Shown here: one piece after another, positions 49,067 through 54,820 of the stretch
Numbering within the stretch: the first letter of the stretch is position 1
Layout: each line of letters opens with the position of its first letter
From: Pyxicephalus adspersus
Taxonomy: Eukaryota > Chordata > Amphibia > Anura > Pyxicephalidae
Assembly: GCF_032062135.1 (NCBI RefSeq)
Contig: NC_092859.1
Span: 127,994,082 to 128,058,081 of the forward strand
Direction of reading: 5' to 3'
DNA length: 64,000 bases
The notes under the pieces: model-generated
Database searches by the model: none
Seen by the model: only the letters and a program-made list of their open reading frames with translations
What the model was told of the DNA's origin: nothing
Program-made: the position numbers and the translations under genes

Positions 49067-50749
49067 TGCAGTCTGTTTTTCAGTTGTATTTCTAGATTAG
49101 CTTGGCTCTTAACTTTAACATTATGGTATAATTTACCATAATCCTAACACCTGTGTCTATACTTTAACCTTAACCCCTATTATTGTAATCATCTAACAAA
49201 CGCTATCATTAATCCATTTTAAGTTATAGGTGAAGGTAAACATTTTATTTTTTCAGATTGGGACAGAGAAACAAGAGATTAGTTCCCCTGTTGGGTTTTT
49301 ATTTTCTTTTTTGTGTCCCTGTTAGCATTCTTTAATTGTCCTAATTTCTAATGTCACTGGGAATATAAGTAAGGCTTTATCCAAATGTTTGAGTTGCAAC
49401 TGGATCTGTAATACAAGGAAAATGTATCTTCCCTTACTATGTACAAAACAGTTTATTAAATAAAGTTTTGTGCTGAAATCTCATTATTTAAAAAGTCAAG
49501 GGATGATGGGTATACAATTGCTGCAGTTCTATCATTATACAGGGCGAACACAATTCTACACATCAGGAAAGTTCAGACACATGGTAGTGCACAATAAAGA
49601 TTGCAATGAATTACAAAGTTTTCTGTCTTGCTACTTTAGCCAAGAAAGGACCTGGGGATTCTGCTTTGTTCCTATGTTAAATATAAATATTGTCTTGCAG
49701 CTTTGAAAAGATTGAGTCTTTGCGTGGCAAATGGAAAAGTTCTGAACATTTCACTTCTTCATTTCCTCCATTTACTACAGATGTACTGCATGGTAAGCTT
49801 TCCAAATGACCAAATCATGAAATGATTTTTTGTGGCAAGTAAAGTCAAAACATAAGGTTTCTTTTGTATTTCCTACAGAGAGGAATGGGTCCAGTTCCAC
49901 TGATACAGAAAACATTGCATTAATGAAAATAGTATCCACTTGGAAGGATCAAGAGATACAAGTAAGCATTTCCAACGTCAAATACAAATACATTGTTAAA
50001 ATTAATTTTGGACACTTGTACAACACTGGACAATATCAAGAAGTGTTGTGACAAGAAGTTACTTAGAGCAATCAATTGAATCCTGCCTTTTATTTACTGA
50101 TGTAGATTGGGAGACTGGCAAGCAATGGATACAGGCTAAATAGGGCCCTAGGCTAGGTAATATGATTGTCCCCACCACCAACATTTCTCATATTTACATT
50201 TAAATAGACAAGAGATACAACTGCATCTGCATTGCTTGAACTAGTATGACCCATCTGATCACACACTAACCTCCTGCAAGTCTTTGGGAAGGAACAGGCA
50301 GGTGCACTTTATGTACTCATTGTTCTACAGTTGTAGATGGGGCCACTGGATCCATTCATAGGGTGTGAGCACTTGCCTAGATTGTCTACTGGGCAACAAG
50401 TTTAGACCTATCACTTCTATTAATATATTTATTATGGATGGCTGTGATATCAACACATTATTAATGACGCATAATAGTAAGGACAAAGCGAGAGTACTTC
50501 TAACTAAAACACATTCAAACATCAAATGTTGAGTTGAAGAGATTAAGCTTTGTGATTTGTTCACTGCAATATAGGTAACAGAAGCAATGCAAGCTGTTTT
50601 ACTGGCAGAGATCAGAAGATGGATGGAAACAATGAGACAAACAGTTATAACAACTCAGCCAGTTTGTACAGTGGATTATGGGCAGTTACCATTACCTTTG
50701 CAATCTGAGCCTCATGATGAGCAACTGTTTAATAATTCTCCCATGCAAA
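2399..50749 (+). CDS. WDR72: WDR72 (WD repeat-containing protein 72), partial gene: 14 exons
   Basis: The joined exons (2399-2570, 3113-3189, 4905-5024, 7831-7976, 8337-8430, 9774-9915, 11325-11570, 14139-14359, 16411-16606, 32579-32784, 46279-47078, 49701-49792, 49879-49961, 50575-50749) give about 923 codons in frame. The product matches vertebrate WDR72 along its length, for example [33 protein letters not shown] and [13 protein letters not shown]72 is closer here than its paralogue WDR7, which lacks [10 protein letters not shown] and [12 protein letters not shown]40 strands are visible at [33 protein letters not shown] and VYVWEIETG; the C-terminal half has no familiar domain. Known role: works with DMXL/rabconnectin-3 in V-ATPase-dependent vesicle acidification and endocytosis (ameloblasts, kidney intercalated cells). 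About 110 N-terminal residues and the extreme C-terminus are outside the window or unseen. The intact frame suggests a working gene. Confidence 0.93.
2571..4904 (+). other. WDR72: WDR72 introns between exons 1-3 of window
   Basis: Two introns, 542 bp (2571-3112) and 1715 bp (3190-4904). They hold AT-rich sequence, a 15-17 bp tandem 'acattttatatta' near 2921-2955, and a (TA)n tract at about 3903-3927. No other structure seen; the minus-strand ORF at 4216-4443 has no family signature. Confidence 0.7.
3113..3189 (+). CDS. WDR72: WDR72 coding exon 2 of window
   Basis: Acceptor ttatgtttag ends at 3112; donor gtcagt starts at 3190. The single G of the previous exon plus AA gives Glu, then [19 protein letters not shown] and VNSIQ. 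It is a WD40 D-strand with a clear VWD. It has 77 bp (phase 1 in, phase 0 out) and is too short to be found as an ORF alone. Confidence 0.92.
4905..5024 (+). CDS. WDR72: WDR72 coding exon 3 of window
   Basis: Acceptor tttatttag ends at 4904; donor gtgatg starts at 5025. It has exactly 40 codons: [19 protein letters not shown], then [21 protein letters not shown]. The [12 protein letters not shown] stretch is almost identical to mammalian WDR72. Phase 0 on both sides, so the exon could be skipped without a frameshift. Confidence 0.93.
6289..6375 (+). repeat. Short minisatellite, about 36 bp unit, 2+ copies
   Basis: The unit begins 'gaatgtcagtaatggagggg' and runs to 'tgtcaaaaag'; the second copy differs by a few bases, and a third breaks off after 'gattgtcag'. 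Confidence 0.7.
6565..7355 (+). repeat. Pair of diverged direct repeats, second copy split by a MITE
   Basis: Copy 1 (about 6565-6745) and copy 2 (about 6985-7044 plus 7232-7355) share 'caagccccagagccaac', a following 'ggctaatc' and 'ctaatggtgatg/ctaatgatgaaat'. Spacing of the shared block is about 615 bp. Copy 2 is interrupted by the palindromic element at 7045-7231. It could be the ends of an old LTR or other element, or a local duplication; no coding remnant helps to decide. Confidence 0.5.
7045..7231. repeat. Palindromic MITE, family B
   Basis: 187 bp with arms of about 75 bp: the left arm begins 'tggtcctgatttattaaag' and the right arm ends 'ctttattcaataaggccc', its near complement. It shares 'tgatttat...aaag.tct.caaggctggaga' with the MITE at 12051-12275, so both belong to one family. 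Confidence 0.75.
7831..7976 (+). CDS. WDR72: WDR72 coding exon 4 of window
   Basis: Acceptor tcttgtttag ends at 7830; donor gtgggc starts at 7977. It codes [35 protein letters not shown] and [11 protein letters not shown] plus two bases. [14 protein letters not shown] is a strongly conserved WDR72/WDR7 segment of the first propeller. Phase 0 in, phase 2 out. Confidence 0.93.
8337..8430 (+). CDS. WDR72: WDR72 coding exon 5 of window
   Basis: Acceptor tttacgcag ends at 8336; donor gtacca starts at 8431. AG carried over plus T makes Ser, then [20 protein letters not shown] and [24 protein letters not shown] is typical of WDR72. The ATG at 8317 lies before the acceptor and is not a start. Confidence 0.92.
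8431..9773 (+). other. WDR72: WDR72 intron between exons 5 and 6 of window
   Basis: 1343 bp. Very AT-rich at 8560-8700 (ATA/ATT runs). It contains a small palindromic element at 9418-9492. No exon or other structure recognised. The preceding intron (7977-8336, 360 bp) has no notable feature. Confidence 0.65.
9418..9492. repeat. Palindromic MITE, family A (core only)
   Basis: Shares 'tattgcagaagggacatca' and 'atccctttctccaatacca' with the copy at 1203-1276, with outer arms 'gatcaggcgagc' and 'ctacctgatc'. The arms pair to form one hairpin. Confidence 0.6.
9774..9915 (+). CDS. WDR72: WDR72 coding exon 6 of window
   Basis: Acceptor ttttcatgcag ends at 9773; donor gtaagt starts at 9916. It codes [40 protein letters not shown] and QFDGSPV plus one base. 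The MNxRKEPFYK and [15 protein letters not shown] segments place it firmly in WDR72. Phase 0 in, phase 1 out. Confidence 0.93.
10436..10752 (-). other. Two overlapping short ORFs, probably repeat-derived
   Basis: Minus-strand ORFs of 98 (10456-10752) and 85 codons (10436-10693) share one region in two frames. The former begins [20 protein letters not shown] and is rich in Leu/Phe/Cys. No domain was recognised, and an open second frame suggests low-stop sequence rather than a gene. Confidence 0.3.
11027..11081. repeat. (TTTC)n microsatellite
   Basis: Imperfect TTTC repeat of about 55 bp, interrupted by 'ttttttac' and 'tttttt'. Confidence 0.9.
11325..11570 (+). CDS. WDR72: WDR72 coding exon 7 of window
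   Basis: Acceptor tttttcccccttag ends at 11324 after a good polypyrimidine tract; donor gtatgt starts at 11571. It codes [28 protein letters not shown], then [20 protein letters not shown] and [25 protein letters not shown] is near-identical to the mammalian protein and opens the second propeller. Phase 1 on both sides. Confidence 0.93.
11812..11885 (-). repeat. L2-type LINE/SINE 3' tail
   Basis: Reads 'tagcaccaacatattacac' then 'agcgctgtacagtaaatagg', the reverse complement of the tail shared by frog L2-like LINEs and their SINEs (compare 48030-48085 and 63660-63700). Confidence 0.6.
12051..12275. repeat. Palindromic MITE, family B
   Basis: 225 bp, arms of about 88 bp: 'tgggcctgatttatgaaagc' at the left and 'gctttcataaatcagggcca' at the right, with 'agctgggtgatccag' in the left arm and 'ctggatcacccagct' in the right. 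Inserted within the Tc1-like pseudogene. Confidence 0.8.
12575..13040. repeat. Nested palindromic element, 466 bp
   Basis: Outer inverted repeats: 'gaaaatgagacagaaaaagc' (12575) against 'gcttttttgtctcattttc' (ending 13040), continuing to 'ggggttttccaatgg' and 'ccattggaaaaccc'. Inner arms 12807-12898 and 12905-13003 are about 90 bp and almost perfect complements, including 'tgtagaataaagggt' and 'accctttattctaca'. A non-palindromic stretch of about 195 bp sits only on the left side. No coding capacity. It looks like a MITE of unknown superfamily. Confidence 0.75.
14139..14359 (+). CDS. WDR72: WDR72 coding exon 8 of window
   Basis: Acceptor cttgtccttag ends at 14138; donor gtaagt starts at 14360. 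It codes [56 protein letters not shown] and [29 protein letters not shown] and SGD are WD40 landmarks. Where mammals have LWDIF this frog reads IWRDVF, so the usual Trp position carries Arg and the Trp sits one residue earlier. Phase 1 in, phase 0 out. Confidence 0.93.
14892..15204. repeat. ATCT microsatellite spanning an assembly gap
   Basis: Perfect (ATCT)n up to 14914, 274 N bases at 14915-15188, then (TATC)n to 15204. The gap is in the repeat, so the copy number could not be resolved. The two ORFs running through the N bases are artefacts. Confidence 0.95.
15230..15460 (-). repeat. tRNA-type SINE, 3' part, minus strand
   Basis: Reads 'tatataacaccaacatatta', 'aaagtccatagtcatgtcac', 'agccaattaaccaaactgca' and 'aggaaacccacg', the reverse complement of the SINE seen complete at 56804-57172. 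The tRNA-like head is missing. Confidence 0.8.
16411..16606 (+). CDS. WDR72: WDR72 coding exon 9 of window
   Basis: Acceptor ctaacttag ends at 16410; donor gtaatt starts at 16607. It codes [57 protein letters not shown] and VYVWEIETG plus one base. HARKHLFPV and W-PVE..L-VGC-DDSVY-WEIETG are almost unchanged from mammals. It is followed by a 16 kb intron. Confidence 0.94.
17611..17915. mobile_element. hAT-like element fragment
   Basis: Starts 'caggagtcagcaaactccgg' followed by 'cctttaggcc', the form of a hAT (Charlie-type) terminus. GC-rich body with several 'ccgg' and no transposase. The right end is unclear; 'gtttggcctagagtgct' near 17880 may be its remnant. Confidence 0.5.
19162..19655. 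mobile_element. Non-autonomous TIR element, about 490 bp
   Basis: Left end 'tactcgaatataaactga', right end 'tcagtttatactccagta', which complement at 16 of 18 positions. Inside, 'agatggtgctgtg' and 'agcaccatct' are also inverted. No transposase seen. Confidence 0.6.
19755..20080. mobile_element. hAT-like MITE, family C
   Basis: Begins 'tggtccctaaccttttggag' and 'cttgcggaccac', typical of a hAT-related MITE. GC-rich body with 'ccgtatgggacacatggtcc' and 'cccacctgtcatatggc'. The body is partly shared with 27190-27345 and, in reverse sense, with 33522-33655. Confidence 0.6.
22000..22285 (+). repeat. tRNA-type SINE, 3' part
   Basis: From 'taatcccagccagg' through 'catggagtttgcaggttctc', 'taggttaattggc'-like, 'gacattagattgtgagctcc' and 'ctatggactttgtacagc' to 'tatataaaatac' and (AAT)n. 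The A-box part of the tRNA head is lost. Confidence 0.85.
22829..22863. repeat. (AT)n microsatellite
   Basis: About 17 uninterrupted AT dinucleotides. Similar tracts at 3903-3927, 49024-49062, 57590-57612 and 63773-63798. Confidence 0.95.
26690..26752. mobile_element. hAT-like right end
   Basis: 'cagagggccgcttgttatgt', 'ggcctttaggcc' and 'atgctttgcccactgct' match the mirrored form of the 'cagcaaact..ggcctttaggcc' end seen at 17611. Left end not found. Confidence 0.4.
27190..27345. mobile_element. hAT-like MITE, family C (right part)
   Basis: 'ctgcgatccgtatggaagac', 'atggtctgcagttctggcc' and 'cccacctgtcagatggc' repeat the body at 19965-20075; it ends 'ggggaccagg'. Contains a run of 13 C. Confidence 0.55.
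29465..29645 (-). repeat. Old tRNA-type SINE copy, minus strand
   Basis: 'gctcacaatctaatatccct', 'agccatagtctaatgactct' (twice diverged), 'aaaccaattaatctaattt' and 'atgtgggaggaaactggag' are the reverse complement of the SINE middle. Strongly diverged, so older than the copies at 40442 and 56804. Confidence 0.65.
31506..32290 (+). repeat. tRNA-type SINE split by a MITE
   Basis: The left half (31506-31707) has the head 'agcagcacggtagctcagag' with an A-box-like GTAGCTCAGAGGTTA and a B-box-like GGATTAAATCTC, then 'catggagtttgcaggttctt'. The right half resumes at 32187: 'gacatatgactatggtag', 'gagacagttagtgatttgac', 'taatatgttggtgctttata'. A 479 bp element sits between them. Confidence 0.85.
31708..32186. 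mobile_element. piggyBac-type MITE
   Basis: Flanked by TTAA on both sides (31704-31707 and 32187-32190). The ends are inverted: 'cccccatagcactaat' at the left, 'attagaatgctagggggg' at the right. TTAA target duplication with C-rich ends is the hallmark of piggyBac. 479 bp, without a transposase frame. Confidence 0.8.
32579..32784 (+). CDS. WDR72: WDR72 coding exon 10 of window
   Basis: Acceptor caattgtttag ends at 32578; donor gtaagg starts at 32785. It codes [38 protein letters not shown], then a Ser/Asn-rich tail ending [16 protein letters not shown] completes the last WD40 blade; the rest is the poorly conserved linker after the propellers. Phase 1 in, phase 0 out. Confidence 0.92.
33522..33655. 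mobile_element. hAT-like MITE, family C (fragment)
   Basis: 'gtcagcggtcgccaactgtt' then 'gcatcgtgacgtcaccctgg' and 'gaagtcccctttgagtgac'. The latter is the reverse complement of the segment at 19836-19890, as expected for a palindromic family. Confidence 0.5.
35335..35522. mobile_element. hAT-like MITE, family D
   Basis: 188 bp starting 'cagtgtttctcagtgggggt' and ending 'aaaaaggtcaacaaacactg', imperfect inverted ends. It carries 'ccttgagcaatgagcaatg' and 'gctgtggatatagtaatt', both also found at 53254-53537. Confidence 0.65.
36980..37042. mobile_element. hAT-like MITE, family D (end fragment)
   Basis: 'gaggaacccctagcaccctc' and 'tctgtggaaccctgg' are the reverse-sense end of the family seen at 35335 and 53254. 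Confidence 0.45.
40305..40830 (+). mobile_element. Tc1-like element, deleted, interrupted by a SINE
   Basis: Left part 40305-40437 ('actcaagtttgctaacacaa', 'accaatcacacggcagcaac', 'ctgctggagttcaaacgg') and continuation 40741-40767 ('gaatgggaaagaaaggtg') are the 5' region of a Tc1-like transposon common in fish and frogs. 40780-40810 ('gtgtgattggctaattag') is the inverted counterpart of 'accaatcacacgg', so the coding middle has been deleted. A minus-strand SINE lies at 40442-40740. Confidence 0.65.
40442..40740 (-). repeat. tRNA-type SINE, near full length, minus strand
   Basis: On the minus strand it begins GGGCAGCATGGTGGCTCAGA with A-box GGCTCAGAAGTTAGCAC and B-box-like AGATTCAAATCTT. It then has the GGTTTCCTCC segment and the tail ending in the complement of 'tatatagtttcaacatatta'. 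Pol III promoter boxes are mostly kept. Confidence 0.85.
41590..42350 (+). repeat. Degenerate minisatellite with a ~304 bp higher-order period
   Basis: Built from variants of 'ggtctgcactgggggtctgt' plus 'cactgag' (about 26 bp). The block from about 41590 and the block from about 41894 match in order for more than 200 bp: 'tgagcagt', 'cagtaaggtctgcac/cagtaaagtcttcac', 'aaacagatttgcac/aaacagatctgcac', 'cactgaggcctgcact'. The 112-codon + strand and 78-codon - strand ORFs here are repeat artefacts. Confidence 0.85.
44243..44453 (+). repeat. Direct repeat copy 1 (211 bp)
   Basis: 'tataaagaaaaccttcacat' to 'tatgaaatgcggcc'; nearly identical to 45710-45919. No coding content or family signature recognised. 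Confidence 0.9.
45130..45292. repeat. Palindromic MITE, family A (diverged)
   Basis: Contains 'ttattgcagaagggacaggt' and two later 'cctgtcc' segments in the opposite sense. Ends 'gaccaggccggttctt' and 'ggccacggcctgattgttc' are roughly inverted. More rearranged than the copies at 1203 and 9418. Confidence 0.45.
45710..45919 (+). repeat. Direct repeat copy 2 (210 bp)
   Basis: Same sequence as 44243-44453 with only a handful of substitutions (for example 'ctgcaggg' to 'ctgcgggg', 'ccactactg' to 'ccactgctg'). Same orientation, 1.47 kb apart. Confidence 0.9.
46279..47078 (+). CDS. WDR72: WDR72 coding exon 11 of window (large 800 bp exon)
   Basis: Acceptor gtttttttctag ends at 46278; donor gtaaaa starts at 47079. 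It gives 266 codons plus two bases. Landmarks in order: [68 protein letters not shown] (basic), [39 protein letters not shown], and [10 protein letters not shown]. The order and spacing match the C-terminal region of WDR72. It is the longest exon and holds the conserved [12 protein letters not shown] block. Phase 0 in, phase 2 out. Confidence 0.95.
47079..49700 (+). other. WDR72: WDR72 intron between exons 11 and 12 of window
   Basis: 2622 bp, phase 2. The main content is a minus-strand L2-like LINE fragment (47988-48945) followed by an (AT)n tract at about 49024-49062. Short CTAAC-like runs at 47810-47900 and 49140-49230 are imperfect and not telomeric. Nothing else seen. Confidence 0.7.
47988..48945 (-). 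pseudogene. L2-like LINE: reverse transcriptase fragment and 3' end
   Basis: Minus-strand frames show pieces of an L2-clade reverse transcriptase C-terminal half: [25 protein letters not shown], and in another frame [14 protein letters not shown] later piece resembles [20 protein letters not shown]. The region ends in the L2 tail (complement of 'gagcttacaatctaagg', 'agcgccgtgcactaaatagg') and an AAT-rich end. Frames are broken by several indels. It is 5'-truncated, as usual for LINEs. Confidence 0.8.
49701..49792 (+). CDS. WDR72: WDR72 coding exon 12 of window
   Basis: Acceptor tattgtcttgcag ends at 49700; donor gtaagc starts at 49793. It codes [18 protein letters not shown] then [13 protein letters not shown] plus one base. 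It corresponds to the weakly conserved SFRMESIHNKM region of human WDR72. Support comes from the exact phases and good splice sites more than from identity. Confidence 0.82.
49879..49961 (+). CDS. WDR72: WDR72 coding exon 13 of window
   Basis: Acceptor tttcctacag ends at 49878; donor gtaagc starts at 49962. It codes [20 protein letters not shown] then TWKDQEIQ, matching the human KNE...LLKLISCWRDQSVQ segment. It is separated from exon 12 by only 86 bp, near the short limit for a vertebrate intron. Phase 1 in, phase 0 out. Confidence 0.87.
50575..50749 (+). CDS. WDR72: WDR72 coding exon 14 of window (last one seen)
   Basis: Acceptor ctgcaatatag ends at 50574. It codes [37 protein letters not shown] and [31 protein letters not shown] is shared with human WDR72. 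The end is uncertain: a good donor (A|GTAAGT) follows at 50750. If it is not used, the frame adds Ser-Lys and stops at TAG 50755-50757. Human WDR72 continues for a few dozen more residues in a last exon, so splicing is the preferred reading. Confidence 0.88.
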
Positions 50750-53253
50750 GTAAGTAGAGTCTATGAAATTCTAAGGAATGTATTGCTATTAAGTATTTAA
50801 AAGACCAGAATAGCTATCTATGTAATACTTGTAGATAGTGACTAAATACAGGAAGCCACTAAACTTTCCATTTCCTGCTGTATTTTTTTGCCTTCCCTGA
50901 AAATGTCACTGGTTTTCTACTGTAGTCTCTTCTGTCTCCAAGATATTGCAGTGAATTTTATTAGAGTATACCTTTGAAACAGATCAATGCTGGCAACACA
51001 GCCCCATACTACTCAAGTAGCTTCACATAACGCAGATACAGGAAAAATGAACACTTACTATTGCTCTATTGAGTTAGATTTTTAATACAAATTCCATTGC
51101 AACATCTGATTGTAGTAAGGAATCATTGGAATTACATCAATTGATTTCAATCCGATATGACCTTTTATTTAAAAAAAGAATAAGATAAATATGAACAACA
51201 GTTACCACTTCTAACATATAAGTGGAATATATACTTAGGAAAAAATGCTCAGCTCAGTGTACAATTTTGGCATATGCCAAGATGAAAGAATTTCCAGCCT
51301 TAGACCCTTTGCTTTTATTCTGTTCACCTAGAAACCTAATCCTATGAAGGCATGTTAAAAAATGTATGATGGGTTATGATCCAAATTTGGTCTCTTGATA
51401 TGTTTTTGGCATCTTAGGATTGTTGGCAATATTTATTTATTTCAATGTTCAGTGGAGACACCACAAACAGCAGGAAGCTAAAAATTGGGTCCCGGGACAC
51501 AGGGTCCTGATATTTGCTGCCATGGCTTAACAAAGTGATTGAGTGGATTTATATGATTTTACATTTGTAATAATTTTAGTGCGGCTTCATTGTTAACTAC
51601 GATGATAACTTGAATACAAATACATATGATGCATTGTTATAAAAAAATAATAATGCTAATATTCATACTAATTAGACAGATGAATTTGCTTCTTTAAATA
51701 TAGAAAACTGGTTTAATATCAATCACAGTTTGATCAAATACATAGAATATATTTTTATGAATTGAAATAAACTTAAGCTGACCAGTTAAATCTATTTTTT
51801 ACTTTGCATGTTATGTTTACTACTTGTATGATCTTAATATTAAAGCACCAAAGTAGAAAGTGGTGTTGCGCTTTGCTTTTTAGATTTTTTTTGAGGCCTC
51901 ATATTTGAAAGTGCATAAAAGAATAGTTGCCAGTATTATCCAATGCAACCAATTGGCTTCATCATAGGGTAGAGCAAAAGCATATTTTTTCTTTTCTTTA
52001 TAAAAAATACACACAGCACGGTCACACAAGAACACTAGTTCTAAACAAAGATGTTACTGTATAGTGAATGACCACCAGCAAACATCCTTCAGTTATCATT
52101 ACTATGAACCCAGTAAACTCTATTAGGTTAGTATTTATTTACATAAACTATGTATTATAAACTGGTAAATGGGCTGAAACTGAGTTTCCTGATTTAATAT
52201 TCCCCAGACAATATTCTGTTTATTTTAATTTTATTTTCCCCCTTAAAATCACTAGCATAATATTTTGAGTTTCAAATGGTACTTATTTCTCGTAAGCGAA
52301 CGCATATCCATTTATATTTTAGCTTCCAGCTTTCCACTTCAGCCTAATATTAAATCATCTTTATCTTATTCAATTGCAGTGTTTTTTTCTTTCCTTCCCG
52401 TGTCTTATTCATAAATGTTCTGTATGGAGAGTGGAAAGCATGCTGAGTCTTGTAAACCTAAAGCCTATTCCCTTTTTCCTTTGTGCTTTTTACTGGAGAA
52501 CTCCTTAATGTAGTAGAAATCAGATTTGGTGTGTATTTTTACACAAAATCAAATTGCACAGGCGCCACACCAGCACTTCCATTTCTTTCCAAACACTAAG
52601 GAGGATAAGGTTCCACCACTGGTTCTCACCGCAGAGAAACAACCTTACAGGAAGGCTTTGCTGTATAGTGGACCTGCCCTATTTCTTAGAAATCACCTTC
52701 TCTGTTTTCTTGTCAGCTTCCTGAACTGGACATTGGCAGGGAAATGCATTATAATGAAGTGAAAGGTACAAATGTTACTGCAATGGTTGTTAAAATATTG
52801 AATTGGTTGTTAAAACCATATAAAGCTGTAGAATAATCATACACACTGTGGTTGATTTACTAAATAAGTACAGAATTGTGCATTTTCACTTAACTTAATA
52901 AAAGCATTGAAATGAAATGAGGAATGAGAAATGAGGCACAGCATACCCAGTCACATGCAAAATCAAAAATCAGGATTTATATAATATAAGGCAGCACAAC
53001 TCTACCTCATTTACTAATTGTGAATTCTTTAGTAAATTGTGCCACTTTGTCCTCTATTAAAAATTAATTTGTATTACAGTTTCAGAATACATTAAAATGT
53101 TTTGAAAAAACATGAGCAAGCCAAGGCTCAACTGTGGCTTCATCCAGCTCTTTCTTGAGATCTCACCAAAATATATAAAATCATTGAGACCAAAGCAGTC
53201 CATAAAATCCAACCTAGAAAATTATATATGGACACAAATGAATGTTCAGGGTA

Positions 53254-53537
53254 CCAGAGTTTCTCCACCAGGGTTCCTCCAGAGATTGCTAGGGCTACCT
53301 TGAGCAATGAGCAATTTGTGCCACTTGGGTCAGTGTAGGTGACACCAGTGGTCATTTCTGAAGGGTGACATTCCTCCCAATGGCCAGCAGTGTAAAAGGC
53401 ATTCTTCCACTGATCGCACTGATCACCTCACTAATGTACTGTGAGCTGTGGATATAGTAATTATAGCAAGGGTTCCCAGATGACATGACAGTTATTTCAA
53501 GGGTTCCCCTGTGTTTAAAAGGTTGTGAAAATCTGGT
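53254..53537. mobile_element. hAT-like MITE, family D (longer copy)
   Basis: 'cagagtttctccaccagggt', 'ccttgagcaatgagcaattt', 'gctgtggatatagtaattat' and the end 'aaaaggttgtgaaaatctgg'. About 100 bp longer in the middle than the copy at 35335. Confidence 0.6.
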
Positions 53538-54529
53538 GTATACAACATTCTTACACTTTTATTGTGGACTAATTTTTACAAAAGTGCAACAAAGGTGGTG
53601 AAACTATACTTGGAGTGTATAGGTGAAGAAAAGAAAAACGGGATTGGAGGATAAATAGGCAGCCTAGGGGGGAAGTAAAAAATGTCTAGATAGAATGGTG
53701 GTTAGTGATTTCTTTACATGCAAAACTATGGAAAGGGAGGGATGAAGGTATAAGCACTGCTGGCTTCAATATACAAACCTGTCTTTACAAAATGGACAAT
53801 CCAGTAAATCATGAACATTTTGCACAAAGACTGACTTAAGGGGCACAATATAGTTTCCACCAGTCTTGTGTTTGCTAATCTCCTAGTTTCTGAATAGGTC
53901 CCAAATCTGTAACAAAGGATCATCTTATGGCAAAATCCTTAATTCCCACTTCCAACAACATACTAAATATTACATAAAACTGAAAATAAATTTTGTTGAC
54001 ATGTTGGACTGTAGCACAGTGCCAAGATGATCTAAGGAATGCCTGGTATAGCTGAGCCAGCACTGCTTAGCCTGCCAGAGATTTGAAGAGGTAATTTTGT
54101 CAGAAACCTGCACATGCTGATCTCTTTGTTAATATGGGGGAGTAGTGGAAATATTTGAAGGCACTTAGTTGAAAATATAAGTTAACCATTAAGTCACACA
54201 TATGTGTCATGTCAGAGACCAATTTTTTGCCTCCCACATACTGAGTAAACCATAATTTTATTTGATTTTTGTAAGCCTAACCACAAATCCCCACAGCTAC
54301 AGTTGTCTTCATACAGCCAAGTGAAAGATGTACTACATGTGACTAAACTTAATTAATGAATGATCTTCTGAATCTTCTGATCTTGTTCTCATTCTGGCAC
54401 ATCTAAATATAGTTTACTATAGATTGGGTATTACCAGAAGGGAAAGTCAATAATAATTTTGGTTTCACCAAAATGTGCCTAGCCTCCGGTATGAACCAAA
54501 TGATCAAGAATAGAGGGGAAAGAAAAAGA

Positions 54530-54820
54530 TGAGGCATTTATAAGGCACTCGAATACATTCACATATCAAATAAAAACAACGATTTTTTATTAAATTGTAA
54601 ATATTGAAACAGGTATTAGATTTAAAACAGTATTCGAATAATAGATGTAGATCCTATCATAACGCTTTCAGTACCATACAACCTTTTGTACATCTAAGAT
54701 AGCAAAAAAGTACAAAAAACAAGTATCAAAAACCAGACACGTTTCACCCAAAAGGGCTTCCTCAGGGGAGTATGAGGGACCACAGAACGACAAATTGATG
54801 GTGTCAGCAGTATTCGAATT
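54530..54820 (-). repeat. Penelope-like or related element tail with hammerhead-like core
   Basis: On the minus strand, CTGAGGA (54765-54759) is followed by a short hairpin AGCCC-TTTT-GGGT, then GAAAC and GTGTC (ending 54736). This order is that of a minimal type I hammerhead (CUGANGA, stem II, GAAA, very short stem III, UH). The surrounding AT-rich sequence looks like an element terminus. Base 10.2 of stem II is bulged and stem I pairs poorly, so activity is doubtful. No reverse transcriptase was seen. Confidence 0.4.

Noticed and set aside
52526..52762. 78-codon ORF considered as the missing last WDR72 exon
   Set aside because: An AG precedes a phase-1 compatible frame, but the product (LFLRNHLLCFLVSF...) does not resemble the WDR72 C-terminus.
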